NCBI RefSeq assembly: GCF_900090235.1
Contig: NZ_LT607750.1
Coordinates: forward strand, 2,368,501 to 2,432,500
Origin: Micromonospora echinaurantiaca
GTDB lineage: Bacteria > Actinomycetota > Actinomycetes > Mycobacteriales > Micromonosporaceae
DNA: 64,000 nucleotides
Direction: 5' to 3'
In this document: positions 1 to 8,455 of the stretch, one piece after another
How the letters are laid out: each line of letters opens with the position of its first letter
Numbering within the stretch: position 1 is the stretch's first letter
The notes under the pieces: model-generated
What the model was told of the DNA's origin: nothing
Databases searched by the model: none
The model's input: the letters and a program-made list of their open reading frames with translations, nothing else
Position numbers and translations under genes: made by a program

Positions 1-1
1 C

Positions 2-1867
2 TACACCCTGCTCGGCCTCACCGTGGGCTGGGTCAACGAGGCCTCCACCCCGCAGGAGCGCCGCGACGCGTACGCCTGCGACGTCACCTACGTCTCGGTC
101 AGCGAGGCCGGCTTCGACTACCTGCGCGACCAGCTGGTCACCGACATCGCCGACCGGGTGCAGCCGGCGCTGCGCACCGCGATCGTCGACGAGGCCGACT
201 CGATCCTCATCGACGAGGCCCGGGTGCCGATGGTGCTGGCCGGCGCGGTGCCCGGCGAGCAGGACCCGGTGCACACGGCCGCCGCGCTGGTGCGCGGGCT
301 GCGCAAGGGCAAGCACTACACGGTGGCCGAGGACGGCCGCAGCGTCGCCTTCACCTCCGCCGGCCTGGCCGCCGTCGAGGCCAAGCTCGGCATCGACCTG
401 TACGACGAGGAGCACGTCGAGCAGCTCTCCGCGGTCAACGTGGCGCTGCACGCGCACGCCCTGCTGCACCGCGACGTGGACTACATCGTCCGGGACGGCT
501 CGGTCGAGCTGATCGACGAGATGCGCGGCCGGGTCGCCCAGCGCCGCCGCTGGCCGGACGGGCTCCAGGCGGCCGTGGAGGCCAAGGAGGGCCTGGACGC
601 CACCGCCGAGGGCGAGGTGCTGGGCACCATCGCCGTGCAGGCCTACATCGCGCTCTACCCGAAGGTGTGCGGGATGACCGCGACCGCGGTGCTGGTCGGC
701 GACCAGCTCCGCGAGTTCTTCGGCCTGGAGGTCGCGGTGATCCCGCCGAACACCCCGTGCGTCCGCGAGGACGAGCCGGACCGGATCTACGCCACCCGGG
801 CCGAGAAGGAGGAGGCGCTGATCGACGAGATCAAGCGCAACCACGAGCGCGGGCGGCCGGTGCTGGTCGGCACCCTGGACGTCAAGGAGTCCGAGGGGCT
901 GGCCGCCGGCCTGAACGCCGCCGGGGTGCCCTGCGTGGTGCTCAACGCCAAGAACGACGACGAGGAGGCGGCGATCATCGCCGAGGCCGGCGCGTACGGC
1001 GCGGTGACCGTCTCCACCCAGATGGCCGGCCGGGGCGTCGACATCCGGCTCGGCGGCAGCGACCAGGCCGACCGGGACCGGGTCGCCGAGCTGGGCGGGC
1101 TCTACGTGATCGGCAGCGGCCGGCACGACAGCCGGCGGGTCGACGACCAGCTGCGCGGCCGGGCCGGCCGGCAGGGCGACCCGGGCGGCTCGGTCTTCTT
1201 CGTCAGCCTGGAGGACGACCTGGTGGTCCGGCACGCCGGGGACACCGTCCCGCCCTCGCCCCGGATGAACGCCGACGGCCTGGTCACCGACGAGCTGGTG
1301 GACTACGCCGTCGAGCACGCCCAGCGGGTCGCCGAGGGGGTCAACCACGAGATTCACCGCAACACCTGGCGCTACAGCGTGGTCATCGAGCAGCAGCGCA
1401 AGGCCCTCGCCGAGCGGCGCGAGCGGCTGCTGACCACCGACGTGGCGGCGCTGATGCTGCTGGACAAGCTGCCGGACAAGGCCGGCGAGATGGACGAGGA
1501 CCTGCTCGCCCGGGTCGCCCGGTCGATCGCGCTCTACCACCTCGACCGGCTCTGGGCCGATCACCTGGCTGAGCTGTCCGAGGTCCGGGAGGGCGTGCAC
1601 CTGCGCGCGCTGGGCCGGCTGGACCCGCTGGACGAGTTCCACCGGGCCGCGGTGCCGGCGTTCAACGACCTGATCCCGGAGATCGAGAAGCGCACCATCG
1701 CCACGTTCGAGGAGACCGAGTTCGACGAGGACTGGGAGCCGGACGCGGCGAAGCTGGTCCGGCCGAGCGCCACCTGGACGTACCTGGTGCACGACAACCC
1801 GTTCGGCTCCGAGCTCGACCGGCTGATCGCCTCGGTCGGGCGGCGGCTCACCGGCGCTTCCCGCTGA
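2..1867 (+). CDS. secA2: Accessory preprotein translocase ATPase SecA2 (5' end outside window)
   Basis: This is the C-terminal ~620 residues of a SecA-family motor, which drives protein export through the SecYEG channel using ATP. The reading frame is already open at base 2 and reads YTLLGLTVGWVNE, the end of nucleotide-binding domain 1, so the Walker A part lies upstream. Visible are the DEADSILIDEAR helicase motif (nt ~190-225), the second motor domain with STQMAGRGVDIRLGG (nt ~1013-1057) and RGRAGRQGDPGGS (nt ~1156-1194), then the helical scaffold and wing. There is no C-terminal zinc-binding tail and the protein is short after the wing, which fits the accessory SecA2 type rather than housekeeping SecA1. 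SecA2 assignment is an inference from size and divergence. Confidence 0.85.
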   Translation, partial: YTLLGLTVGWVNEASTPQERRDAYACDVTYVSVSEAGFDYLRDQLVTDIADRVQPALRTAIVDEADSILIDEARVPMVLAGAVPGEQDPVHTAAALVRGLRKGKHYTVAEDGRSVAFTSAGLAAVEAKLGIDLYDEEHVEQLSAVNVALHAHALLHRDVDYIVRDGSVELIDEMRGRVAQRRRWPDGLQAAVEAKEGLDATAEGEVLGTIAVQAYIALYPKVCGMTATAVLVGDQLREFFGLEVAVIPPNTPCVREDEPDRIYATRAEKEEALIDEIKRNHERGRPVLVGTLDVKESEGLAAGLNAAGVPCVVLNAKNDDEEAAIIAEAGAYGAVTVSTQMAGRGVDIRLGGSDQADRDRVAELGGLYVIGSGRHDSRRVDDQLRGRAGRQGDPGGSVFFVSLEDDLVVRHAGDTVPPSPRMNADGLVTDELVDYAVEHAQRVAEGVNHEIHRNTWRYSVVIEQQRKALAERRERLLTTDVAALMLLDKLPDKAGEMDEDLLARVARSIALYHLDRLWADHLAELSEVREGVHLRALGRLDPLDEFHRAAVPAFNDLIPEIEKRTIATFEETEFDEDWEPDAAKLVRPSATWTYLVHDNPFGSELDRLIASVGRRLTGASR

Positions 1868-1873
1868 GGCCAC

Positions 1874-1916
1874 GGGGGCCGCGTCCGGCGCCTTCGCGCG
1901 CCCGGTCGGGGCCCCC
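1874..1916 (+). terminator. Hairpin after secA2
   Basis: A GGGGGCC / GGCCCCC stem encloses a second GC-rich inner fold and is followed by TTTA, immediately after the secA2 stop codon. It looks like an intrinsic-type terminator for the secA2 transcript. Confidence 0.5.
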
Positions 1917-2043
1917 TTTAGGCCGTTTCGACCCATGTTCGCCGGGGTAGTACGCCGGGGCCGCAGAGTCGGGAGATCAAGAGGATGGCACGGGTGATGA
2001 CAGCACCGGCTGGGTGTTCGGGGGCGGCGGAGGCTGTGGACCG

Positions 2044-2784
2044 GTGAACCTGGACACGCGGGTGCCGGCGGTCGAGACGCTCGGGGTGCTGGAGACCGCC
2101 GCGCTGCTGCGGGAACTGACCGCCGGCCTGATCGCCGTGGACGACTTCGACGCGGCGCTCGCCGCGCTGGTGCGCATCGCCCGGGACGCCGTCGACGGGG
2201 TCACCTGGTGCGGCTTCACCGCGCTGCGGGCCGGTGAGCCGGCCGGGGTGGCCGCCTCGGACGCCCGGCTGGCCGGCCTCGACGACCTGCGGCACGGCCC
2301 GGACACCCCGGCCATGGAGGCGATCCGGCGCCGGGAGATGATCCGCTCCGAGCACCTGGGCCGGGAGCGGCGCTGGCCGACCTGGACGCTCCGGGCGCGC
2401 GACCTCGGCGTACACGGGGTGATCTCCGCTCCGGTCGACGTGGACGAGCAGGTGATCGGTGCGATCAACCTGTACGCCGGTGCCTCCGACGCGCTCACCA
2501 CCGGCCACCAGCTCACCGCCATGCTGCTGGCCGAGCACGCCGGGCTGCTGCTGGCCGCGGTCCGGGACCGGGCCCGGCAGGCCGCGCTGGCCGGGGAGCG
2601 GGACGCGTCGGTGCTGGGCGACGGGGTGGTCGGGCAGGCGATCGGGGTGATCATGACGCAGCGCGGTTGCCCGGCGCCGGAGGCACTGGAGGTGCTGCGC
2701 ACCGCCGCGTCGTCGCTGTCCATCCCGCTGCGTGAGGTGGCCGAGCGGCTGGTCAACACGGTCTCCCGGCAACGGGACGGCTGA
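2044..2784 (+). CDS. GAF and ANTAR domain protein (putative RNA-binding antiterminator)
   Basis: A 246-residue protein. Residues ~25-175 form a GAF sensor-type domain. The C-terminal ~55 residues (after ERDASVLGDG, with VGQAIGVIMTQRGCPAPEAL) match the ANTAR fold, a three-helix RNA-binding domain that acts in transcription antitermination in this family. GAF-ANTAR pairs are common orphan regulators in actinobacteria. The start was set at GTG 2044 because GGAGG lies 10 nt upstream; an earlier in-frame GTG at 2014 has no ribosome site and would add a glycine-rich stretch. The ligand and RNA target cannot be told from the sequence. Confidence 0.85.
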   Translation: MNLDTRVPAVETLGVLETAALLRELTAGLIAVDDFDAALAALVRIARDAVDGVTWCGFTALRAGEPAGVAASDARLAGLDDLRHGPDTPAMEAIRRREMIRSEHLGRERRWPTWTLRARDLGVHGVISAPVDVDEQVIGAINLYAGASDALTTGHQLTAMLLAEHAGLLLAAVRDRARQAALAGERDASVLGDGVVGQAIGVIMTQRGCPAPEALEVLRTAASSLSIPLREVAERLVNTVSRQRDG

Positions 2785-2861
2785 ACGCGTCGTTTCGCCC
2801 GGTTGGCGCCCGGGTAGCACCCTGGACTGATGGGCTGAGCCGACGACCAGGGGGAGGAACG

Positions 2862-3365
2862 ATGCAGAGCCGGCTGCGGGTGCAGGGGCACCCGATCCAA
2901 CCGATGCTGGTGACGTTCCCCTACGGGCTCTTCGTCAGCGCGACCATCTTCGACCTGACTGACGTGCTCGGCGGGCCCGCCTTCCTCGGCGAGGTCGGCT
3001 ACTGGACGGCGGTCGCCGCGCTGGTGGCGGCCGGGCTGACCGCGATCGCCGGCATGATCGACCTGTGGGACGTCCCGGGCGACCGGACCCGCCGGACCGC
3101 TGTGACCTTCAACCTGGTGAACACGGCGATGGCCGGGCTGTTCCTGATCGGCTGCCTGATCCGCGCGGACGCGCCGCAGCGCGGCGCGTCGGTGGTGCTG
3201 CTGCTGACCGAGGTGGTCGCGCTCGCCGTCGGTGGCATCGGGGTACGGCTCGGCGCCCGGTTGATGCGTCAGTTCGACGCCGGCCGGCGGGCCGAGGCGA
3301 CCACGTTCGACGCGCTCAACGGGGTGTCCGGCTCGACGGTCGAGATCGTCCCGCCGCGCTCCTGA
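2862..3365 (+). CDS. DUF2231 family membrane protein
   Basis: A 167-residue integral membrane protein with about four hydrophobic segments (roughly residues 12-35, 46-68, 80-102 and 108-130). It has the family-typical N-terminal GHPIQPML motif, where the His is a conserved residue of DUF2231 proteins. A GGGGGAGG ribosome site lies just before the ATG. Function is not established for the family. It stands alone between the GAF-ANTAR gene and a methyltransferase, with no clear operon partner. Confidence 0.8.
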   Translation: MQSRLRVQGHPIQPMLVTFPYGLFVSATIFDLTDVLGGPAFLGEVGYWTAVAALVAAGLTAIAGMIDLWDVPGDRTRRTAVTFNLVNTAMAGLFLIGCLIRADAPQRGASVVLLLTEVVALAVGGIGVRLGARLMRQFDAGRRAEATTFDALNGVSGSTVEIVPPRS

Positions 3366-3433
3366 CCGCTGGTCACCCACCCGGCGGCGGCAATTGCGTT
3401 GCCGCCGCGAATCCGACCGGCCAGGCTGGCCGG

Positions 3434-4207
3434 ATGACCATCGAGCCGAGCTTCGAGGACCTGCTCGCCGAGGGGGCGGCCGCCCCGGTCGAGGGCTGGG
3501 CCTTCGACTGGCTGGCCGGCCGGGCCACCGAGGAACGGCCGCCCTGGGGGTACGCCCGCCTGGTCGCCGCCCGGATGGCGAGCGTGGACGCGGCGCTGGA
3601 CGTGGACACCGGCGGCGGCGAGGTGCTGGCCGAGGTGCCGGACCCGCCCCGGCTGCTGGTCGCCACCGAGGGCTGGCCGCCCAACGTGCTCGTGGCCCGC
3701 CGGGTGCTGCGCCGGGTCGGCGCGAGCGTCGTCGCGGTCACGCCGGACGCCCCGCTGCCGTTCCGGGACGCCGCGTTCGACCTGGTGGTCAGCCGGCACC
3801 CGGTACGCACCGACTGGGCCGAGACGGCCCGGGTGCTGCGTCCCGGCGGGACGTTCCTGTCCCAGCAGATCGGCCCCGGCACCGTCCGCGAACTCAGCGA
3901 GGCGATCCTCGGGCCGCTGCCGCCGCCGGCCGAACGTCACCCGGAGCAGGCGGTGGCCGCTGCCCGGGCGGTCGGGCTGACCGTGGCAGACCTGCGCCAG
4001 GCCACCCTGCGTACGGTGTTCCACGACATCGCCGCGGTGGTCTGGTTCCTGCGCAAGGTGGTCTGGACCGTCCCCGGCTTCACCGTCGACCGCTACCGCC
4101 CCCAGCTGGCCCGACTGCACCACCGCATCCGCACCGAGGGCCCCTTCGTCGCCCACGCCCGCCGCTTCCTCATCGAGGCCAACCGCCCCGGGCCACCACC
4201 TCGTTGA
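3434..4207 (+). CDS. Class I SAM-dependent methyltransferase-like protein
   Basis: A 257-residue protein with a Rossmann-type methyltransferase pattern: a glycine-rich motif I region (LDVDTGGGEVLA near residues 55-66), a second acidic strand, DAPLPFRDAAFDLVVSRH (motif II-like) and ARVLRPGGTFLSQQ (post-II/III), as in ubiquinone/menaquinone-type methyltransferases. The C-terminal half is tryptophan-rich (VVWFLRKVVWTVPGF). The substrate is unknown. The ATG at 3434 was chosen because the homologous fold begins a few residues later; longer in-frame extensions overlap the DUF2231 gene. Its stop codon lies inside the first arm of a large inverted repeat. Confidence 0.75.
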   Translation: MTIEPSFEDLLAEGAAAPVEGWAFDWLAGRATEERPPWGYARLVAARMASVDAALDVDTGGGEVLAEVPDPPRLLVATEGWPPNVLVARRVLRRVGASVVAVTPDAPLPFRDAAFDLVVSRHPVRTDWAETARVLRPGGTFLSQQIGPGTVRELSEAILGPLPPPAERHPEQAVAAARAVGLTVADLRQATLRTVFHDIAAVVWFLRKVVWTVPGFTVDRYRPQLARLHHRIRTEGPFVAHARRFLIEANRPGPPPR

Positions 4208-4263
4208 TCATGAGGTTGGCGGCGGTGTCGATCTCCGCCGGTGCCGCCAACCTCATGATCAAC
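4203..4263. repeat. 21-bp perfect inverted repeat, GTTGATCATGA family, between convergent genes
   Basis: Arms 4203-4223 and 4243-4263 are perfect 21-base complements with a 19-nt loop. The element overlaps the stop codon of the methyltransferase and ends 10 nt before the stop of the converging DUF3500 gene, so it can terminate transcription from both sides. A second element with the same outer core (GTTGATCATGA then GTTG) sits at 44261-44321, also between convergent genes, so this is a dispersed repeat family as well as a probable bidirectional terminator. Confidence 0.8.
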
Positions 4264-4272
4264 CGGGCCGGG

Positions 4273-5229
4273 TCAGGGTGCGGGGTGGGCGGTGGTGTGG
4301 TGGGCGGCCAGGACGTCCTGGCCGAAGTCGCTGGCGGGGCGGCGGAGCACGGTGTGCGCGTGGTTGCCGTCGTCGGTGGTGTTGTCGTACTCGATCAGCA
4401 GGTCGTCGCCCTGCACCCGGTAGTAGTGGCGCTGGCCCGGGCGGGTGGGGCCGGCCCAGGCGAAGTGCAGCTGCCCGCCGGCCAGCCGCCGGGCCTCCCG
4501 AACCGCCAGCTCCGGCGGGAGCCGGTCCAGGTAGAGCGCGACCAGCTGGTCCAGCAGCGCCCGGGAGGTCGGCCCGAGCCGGTCACCCGGTACGCCGAGC
4601 GGCTCCAGCGGCCCGTCCACCCGGGGCCGGGTGGCGCTGATGATGTCCCCGGGCGCCTCGTCGGCGATGATCGCGGCGGCCCGCCCCGCCGGGTCGAGCG
4701 CGTCCAGCAGCGCCCGGGCGAGATCCTCCTCCACCCCGAGCGGCCGGGTCACCGGGCGGCCCGCGTACCGGACGGCCGCCGGGTTGGCGCCGAAGAAGAT
4801 CGGCGCGGGGGAGACCTGGTCGTCCACCACGGTCATGCTCACCGAGAGGTGGTGCCCCTCGACCCGCCACGCCCAGCGGTCGTCGCGGGCCGGGTCGCCG
4901 AAGACGGCCACCCAGTAGTCGTCGGCGCGCCGGCCGCGGCGCCACCCCTCGGCCCGGTCCAGCACCTCCTCCAGCGCGACGATCGTCATGGCCTGCGCGT
5001 ACGCGGTGGGGCTCAACGCCGTGGCGAGCAGCCGGTGCGTGGCCTTGCGTCCGGCCGGATCAAGGTCGGCCAGGCTGACCCCGGGCCGGGGCCGCGGCCG
5101 GTACTCCAACCAGCGCCGGGCGGCATCGTCGTCGAACCGGTGGGTCGCGCGGTCGCGGGCCGGCTCGTCGAGCGCGGCGAGCAGCGCCGTGCCGGCGGCG
5201 CGCATCTGTTCCGGCAGGGGATCCTCCAC
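4273..5229 (-). CDS. DUF3500 family protein
   Basis: A protein of ~318 residues recognised as DUF3500 by HHLSVSMTVVDDQVSPAPIFFGANPA, the LDALDPAGRAAAII repeat-like stretch and the C-terminal HFAWAGPTRPGQRHYYRVQGDDLLIEYDNT. DUF3500 proteins are abundant and uncharacterised; no catalytic residues can be assigned. The start is uncertain: GTG 5229 is used because family similarity starts right after it, but ATG 5202 (MRAAGTALL) is possible. The upstream in-frame extension to 5328 looks like untranslated sequence. It converges on the methyltransferase across the hairpin at 4203-4263. Confidence 0.75.
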   Translation of the reverse strand: MEDPLPEQMRAAGTALLAALDEPARDRATHRFDDDAARRWLEYRPRPRPGVSLADLDPAGRKATHRLLATALSPTAYAQAMTIVALEEVLDRAEGWRRGRRADDYWVAVFGDPARDDRWAWRVEGHHLSVSMTVVDDQVSPAPIFFGANPAAVRYAGRPVTRPLGVEEDLARALLDALDPAGRAAAIIADEAPGDIISATRPRVDGPLEPLGVPGDRLGPTSRALLDQLVALYLDRLPPELAVREARRLAGGQLHFAWAGPTRPGQRHYYRVQGDDLLIEYDNTTDDGNHAHTVLRRPASDFGQDVLAAHHTTAHPAP

Positions 5230-5396
5230 CGCCTTTGTATACCGGCCCCGGCCCGATCGCGCCGGAGCTCGGCCGTACCCCGCCGGCCGATTCGGCCGGC
5301 CGGTCACGGGCCACCCGGGCTCGGCCATCCGGGGCTCAGCCCGAACCCGGCCGCCGGTGGCGGTCGGACGAGGGCTGGGTCAGTGGGCCTGCAGGC

Positions 5397-5807
5397 TCAG
5401 TCGGTCGTCGGGCCGCTCTCGGGGCGTAGCAGGGCGAGCATCTGCGGCAGGTCGAAGAAGCCGGCGGTGTCCACCGCGGATGGGCTGCCGTGGTCCGGGT
5501 CGGCGCCGGCGGCGAGCAGCGCCCGGACCGCCCCCGTACTGCTGCGGAAGACCGCCGCGGCCAGCGCGGTCTGCCCGCGGTCGTTGGTCCGGGAGTGGTC
5601 GGCGCCCCGGTCGAGCAGCGCGGCGACGGTGTCCGGGTGGGCGTGGTAGGCCGCGAGGATCAGCAGCGTGTCGCCCTTGTCGTTGGTCAGGTTGACCGGC
5701 AGCCCGGCGTCGACGTAGTCGGCCAGTTCCGCGGTGGCGCCGTCGCGGGCCAGGTCGAACATCCGGTGCGCGAACGCCAGCGTCTCGGCGTCGAGTTCCT
5801 CGGTCAC
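5397..5807 (-). CDS. Ankyrin repeat protein
   Basis: A 136-residue cytoplasmic protein. Residues ~40-110 hold two clear ankyrin repeats (DKGDTLLILAAYHAHPDTVAALLDRGAD and DRGQTALAAAVFRSSTGAVRALLAAGAD), with a degenerate repeat on either side. Ankyrin repeats mediate protein-protein contacts and no enzymatic domain is present. It starts with GTG. Small bacterial ankyrin proteins of this size often act as partners or inhibitors of a neighbouring enzyme, but no partner is evident here. Confidence 0.85.
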   Translation of the reverse strand: MTEELDAETLAFAHRMFDLARDGATAELADYVDAGLPVNLTNDKGDTLLILAAYHAHPDTVAALLDRGADHSRTNDRGQTALAAAVFRSSTGAVRALLAAGADPDHGSPSAVDTAGFFDLPQMLALLRPESGPTTD

Positions 5808-5868
5808 CGGTCCAGGTTAGTCGGACCGCCGCCTGGTAGGTTCCTCGCCCGGTGATCGGGGGAGGGGC

Positions 5869-6246
5869 ATGGACGATCGGGTGTACGTGGGCAACGCGGG
5901 CGCCGACGGCGCGACCAACGCCGGCTGGCTGCTCGGCCATTTCATGCCGCCCGGCGACGCGCGGCACAGCACCGACGTCGAGGTGAAGTGGGGCGTGCAC
6001 CCGGCCGGTGAGGCGCGTTCGCAATGGGCCACCGGGGAGCGGCGGACGGCGTTGCTGGTGCTGGTGAGTGGACGGTTCCGGGTGGAGCTGCCGGATCGGA
6101 CGGTGGTGCTCGGCGAGCCCGGCGACTACGTCGTCTGGGGGCGCGGCGTGGACCACTCCTGGTACGCCGAGCGGGAGTCGGTGGTGCTGACCGTCCGTTG
6201 GCCCTCGGTGCCCGGCTACCGGGTGGCGCCCCCGGTCCGCCGCTGA
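5869..6246 (+). CDS. Cupin-fold protein
   Basis: A 125-residue single cupin domain. The second cupin motif is visible as LGEPGDYVVWGRGVDHSWYAERESVVLTVRWPS, with GDYV and a conserved H. The first metal-ligand motif is weak (VKWGVHPAGEARSQWA), so metal binding is uncertain. Homologues are often carried in databases under an unrelated signal peptidase name, for which nothing here gives support. A GGGGGAGGGG ribosome site precedes ATG 5869, and TAGGTT at about 5836 could be its -10 element. Confidence 0.6.
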   Translation: MDDRVYVGNAGADGATNAGWLLGHFMPPGDARHSTDVEVKWGVHPAGEARSQWATGERRTALLVLVSGRFRVELPDRTVVLGEPGDYVVWGRGVDHSWYAERESVVLTVRWPSVPGYRVAPPVRR

Positions 6247-6319
6247 CCCGGCGCGCCGGCGAGGTCCTTTCCCGACGTCCGCGAACGGCGCTGCTGGTCC
6301 CGTCAGATGGGATTACCTA

Positions 6320-6338
6320 CTAAACCTATAGGGTTTAG
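6320..6338. promoter_or_regulatory. Inverted-repeat operator upstream of the cysteine dioxygenase gene
   Basis: CTAAACC-TATAG-GGTTTAG: two perfect 7-bp half sites separated by 5 bp, about 46 nt before the ATG at 6384, in a locally AT-rich patch. TATAGG inside it could serve as the -10 hexamer, so a bound repressor would block transcription. The ACC-TATAG-GGT core resembles operators of the CsoR/CstR repressor family, which in other bacteria control persulfide and rhodanese genes. That family assignment is inference. Confidence 0.5.
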
Positions 6339-6383
6339 CGCCTAAGCTGGGCTGGACCCGCCGCCCAGCCCGCGAGGACCGCC

Positions 6384-6839
6384 GTGACCATCCGACGCCC
6401 GCCCGACCTGCTCGCCGCCGCCCGGCGGTGGGCCGCCGATCCGGCCGGCTGGCCGGTGCCGCTGCGCTTCGACCCGGTCAGCCGGTGGTACGCCCGGCTC
6501 GCCGTCGACGACGAGCACGAGGTCTGGGCGCTGAGCTGGCTGCCCGGGCAGGGCACCGACCTGCACGACCACGGCGGCTCCAGCGGGGCGTTCCTGGTCG
6601 CCGCCGGCGACCTCACCGAGGAGACGGTCAGCGGCGGCGGCCTGCGCCCGCACCGGCTGGCCGCCGGAGCCGGCCGCCGGTTCGGCCCGCGCCACGTGCA
6701 CGTGGTCACCAACCGGGGCCTCGAACCGGCGGTCAGCGTCCACGTGTACCGCCCGGCGCTGCGCCGGATGACCCGCTACCGGCTCGCCGACGGTCGGCTC
6801 CGGGTCGCCGAGGTGGCCGAGGCGGGCGTCGCGTGGTGA
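6384..6839 (+). CDS. Cysteine dioxygenase family protein
   Basis: A 151-residue cupin enzyme expected to oxidise cysteine (or another small thiol) to the sulfinic acid using Fe(II) and O2. The metal ligands are visible as H61 and H63 (DLHDHGGSSGAFLV) and H104/H106 (RHVHVVTN), matching the two cupin motifs of bacterial cysteine dioxygenases. It is followed 56 nt later by a rhodanese gene with its own ribosome site. The pair probably forms a sulfur-metabolism operon behind the palindrome at 6320-6338. Substrate (cysteine versus 3-mercaptopropionate) cannot be decided from sequence alone. Confidence 0.82.
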   Translation: MTIRRPPDLLAAARRWAADPAGWPVPLRFDPVSRWYARLAVDDEHEVWALSWLPGQGTDLHDHGGSSGAFLVAAGDLTEETVSGGGLRPHRLAAGAGRRFGPRHVHVVTNRGLEPAVSVHVYRPALRRMTRYRLADGRLRVAEVAEAGVAW

Positions 6840-6895
6840 CCGGCCCCGGGCCGGCGGCCGCCCCGGACCATCGACGACCAGTGGAGGAAACCGCC

Positions 6896-7381
6896 ATGCC
6901 GCAGACCAACCCGACCGGCTGTCCGGTCCCGCCACCCGGCTCCCGGGGCATCGACGAGATCCTGGCCGCCGCCCGGGCCCGGCTCGACCGGCTCGACCCC
7001 GAACAGGCGCACCTGGCCCACCGGGCGGGTGCGCTGCTGGTCGACATCCGCCCGGCCGCCCAGCGGGCCGCGTACGGCACCGTGCCGGGCTCGCTGGCCG
7101 TCGAGCGGAACGTGCTGGAGTGGCGGTTCGACCCGCGTTGCCCCGCCCGGCTGCCGGAGGCGGTCGGCTACCACCTGCGGGTGGTGGTCCTCTGCCAGGA
7201 GGGTTACACCTCCTCGCTGGCCGCCGCCGCCCTGCGGGACCTCGGGCTGTACCGGGCCACCGACGTGGTCGGCGGTTTCGCCGCCTGGCAGATCGCCGGG
7301 CTGCCCGTGCTCGGTCCCACCCCGCCGCTCCGACCCTCGCATCTCGCGCCCCCGGTCACCGCCGGGCCGGCGCCGTCCTGA
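6896..7381 (+). CDS. Rhodanese-like sulfurtransferase
   Basis: A 161-residue single-domain rhodanese. The catalytic cysteine is C100 in VVVLCQEGYTSSLAAAALRDLG, an active-site loop of the usual six-residue size, and the domain ends with GGFAAWQIAGLPV, the typical rhodanese closing motif. Family members carry sulfane sulfur as a cysteine persulfide. The ATG 6896 is preceded by GTGGAGGAAA. Its position directly after a cysteine dioxygenase suggests a joint role in handling cysteine, persulfide or sulfide. Confidence 0.85.
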   Translation: MPQTNPTGCPVPPPGSRGIDEILAAARARLDRLDPEQAHLAHRAGALLVDIRPAAQRAAYGTVPGSLAVERNVLEWRFDPRCPARLPEAVGYHLRVVVLCQEGYTSSLAAAALRDLGLYRATDVVGGFAAWQIAGLPVLGPTPPLRPSHLAPPVTAGPAPS

Positions 7382-7432
7382 CCGCCGCGTCCCACCCGGG
7401 CGTGTCGGCACCAGCCGTCGCAGGAGGCACCC

Positions 7433-7993
7433 ATGTCCGTCGTCGCCATGTCCCCGCGCCCGTACCCGCCCGGCCGGCTGGACCGGTCCGCGCCGTACCG
7501 CCGGCCCGCCACACCGAGCCTGACCATCACCGTCGACCTCGCCCCCGGCGAGCCCAGCCCGCGCCTCGCCCGGCTGCTGGAACTGCTCGGCGAACTCGCC
7601 GAGTCGGGGGAGGGGCGGCTGGTCCCGGCCGTCGGTGGCGACCCGTCCGCCGCCCGCGCGCCGGCCGGCCCCTCGGAGCCGACCCACCCGGACACGGTGC
7701 ACATCCTGGCCGGCTCGCGGGTGGTCCGCCAGGGTGACCGGGTCATCCGGCTGACCCGGATCGAGTACGACCTGCTGCTGTACCTGGCCGAGCGGCCGCA
7801 CCGGGTCTTCACCCGGCTCCAGCTGCTGGCCGGCGTCTGGGGCTACGGGCACGCGGTGGCCCGCACGGTAGATGTGCACGTGCGGCGGCTGCGGGCCAAG
7901 CTCGGCGCCCGCACGCCCGTGGTCACCACCGTGTACGGCGTGGGCTACCGGCTCGCCGACGAGGCCCGGATCGAGATCGAGCGAAACCGCTGA
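7433..7993 (+). CDS. Winged-helix DNA-binding protein, OmpR/PhoB type without receiver domain (copy 1)
   Basis: A 186-residue protein. Residues ~95-180 form a winged-helix domain of the response-regulator C-terminal type ([28 protein letters not shown], then [12 protein letters not shown] and [12 protein letters not shown]). No phosphoacceptor receiver domain is present. The N-terminal part is a short beta-type segment ([12 protein letters not shown]) and a helix ([19 protein letters not shown]). It is a clear paralogue of the protein at 8456-9061, with the same architecture and with strong identity in the winged helix. An orphan transcription factor is the simplest reading; targets are unknown. 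Confidence 0.8.
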   Translation: MSVVAMSPRPYPPGRLDRSAPYRRPATPSLTITVDLAPGEPSPRLARLLELLGELAESGEGRLVPAVGGDPSAARAPAGPSEPTHPDTVHILAGSRVVRQGDRVIRLTRIEYDLLLYLAERPHRVFTRLQLLAGVWGYGHAVARTVDVHVRRLRAKLGARTPVVTTVYGVGYRLADEARIEIERNR

Positions 7994-8455
7994 CCCGGCC
8001 AACACCCCGGGCCGTTCCAGCGTGCCCGCCGCACCGGCCCGCCACCCCGGCCGAAGCCGGTGTGCCCGCTGACCAGCCGCCACGCCAAGCTGCCCGCGTG
8101 GCGCCGACCCGGCTGGGCACGGGTCCGCCGCCCTGTGTGTTCCGGGCGACATGTCCCGCCGCCGGGACGGTGGCCGTTCCAGCTGGGAGCGCGCCCGGCC
8201 ACCCGAGAACTCCTCGGTTGCGACGGTGCGTGGCGAATGTGAACCGGGCGGGCACCCCCCGTATCGGGTCAAGGTGGCGACTCTGCTGTAATCATCTGGC
8301 TTCGTACGCAGAGCGAGCAGTCGGCTCCGATGTGTTCGTCAATTGTCACATTCATGCAACGCAGCCGCCCCTTGACCCTCGCACGGGCGCCGGGAAGCAT
8401 CGATGAAGCGGCGTCCCGGGCCGTGGGGAGATACCCGGACCAGCCAAGGAGGACC
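7994..8455. other. 462-bp gene-free stretch between the two winged-helix genes
   Basis: No convincing gene. The open frames here show no domain or codon-bias support. The right half (about 8270-8400) is noticeably less GC-rich, including TTGTCACATTCATGCAACG, and probably holds the promoter of the second winged-helix gene. No strong hairpin was recognised. Confidence 0.5.

Noticed and set aside
8062..8406. 114-codon frame between the winged-helix genes
   Set aside because: No ribosome site, no family, and the composition changes abruptly in the AT-richer promoter area.
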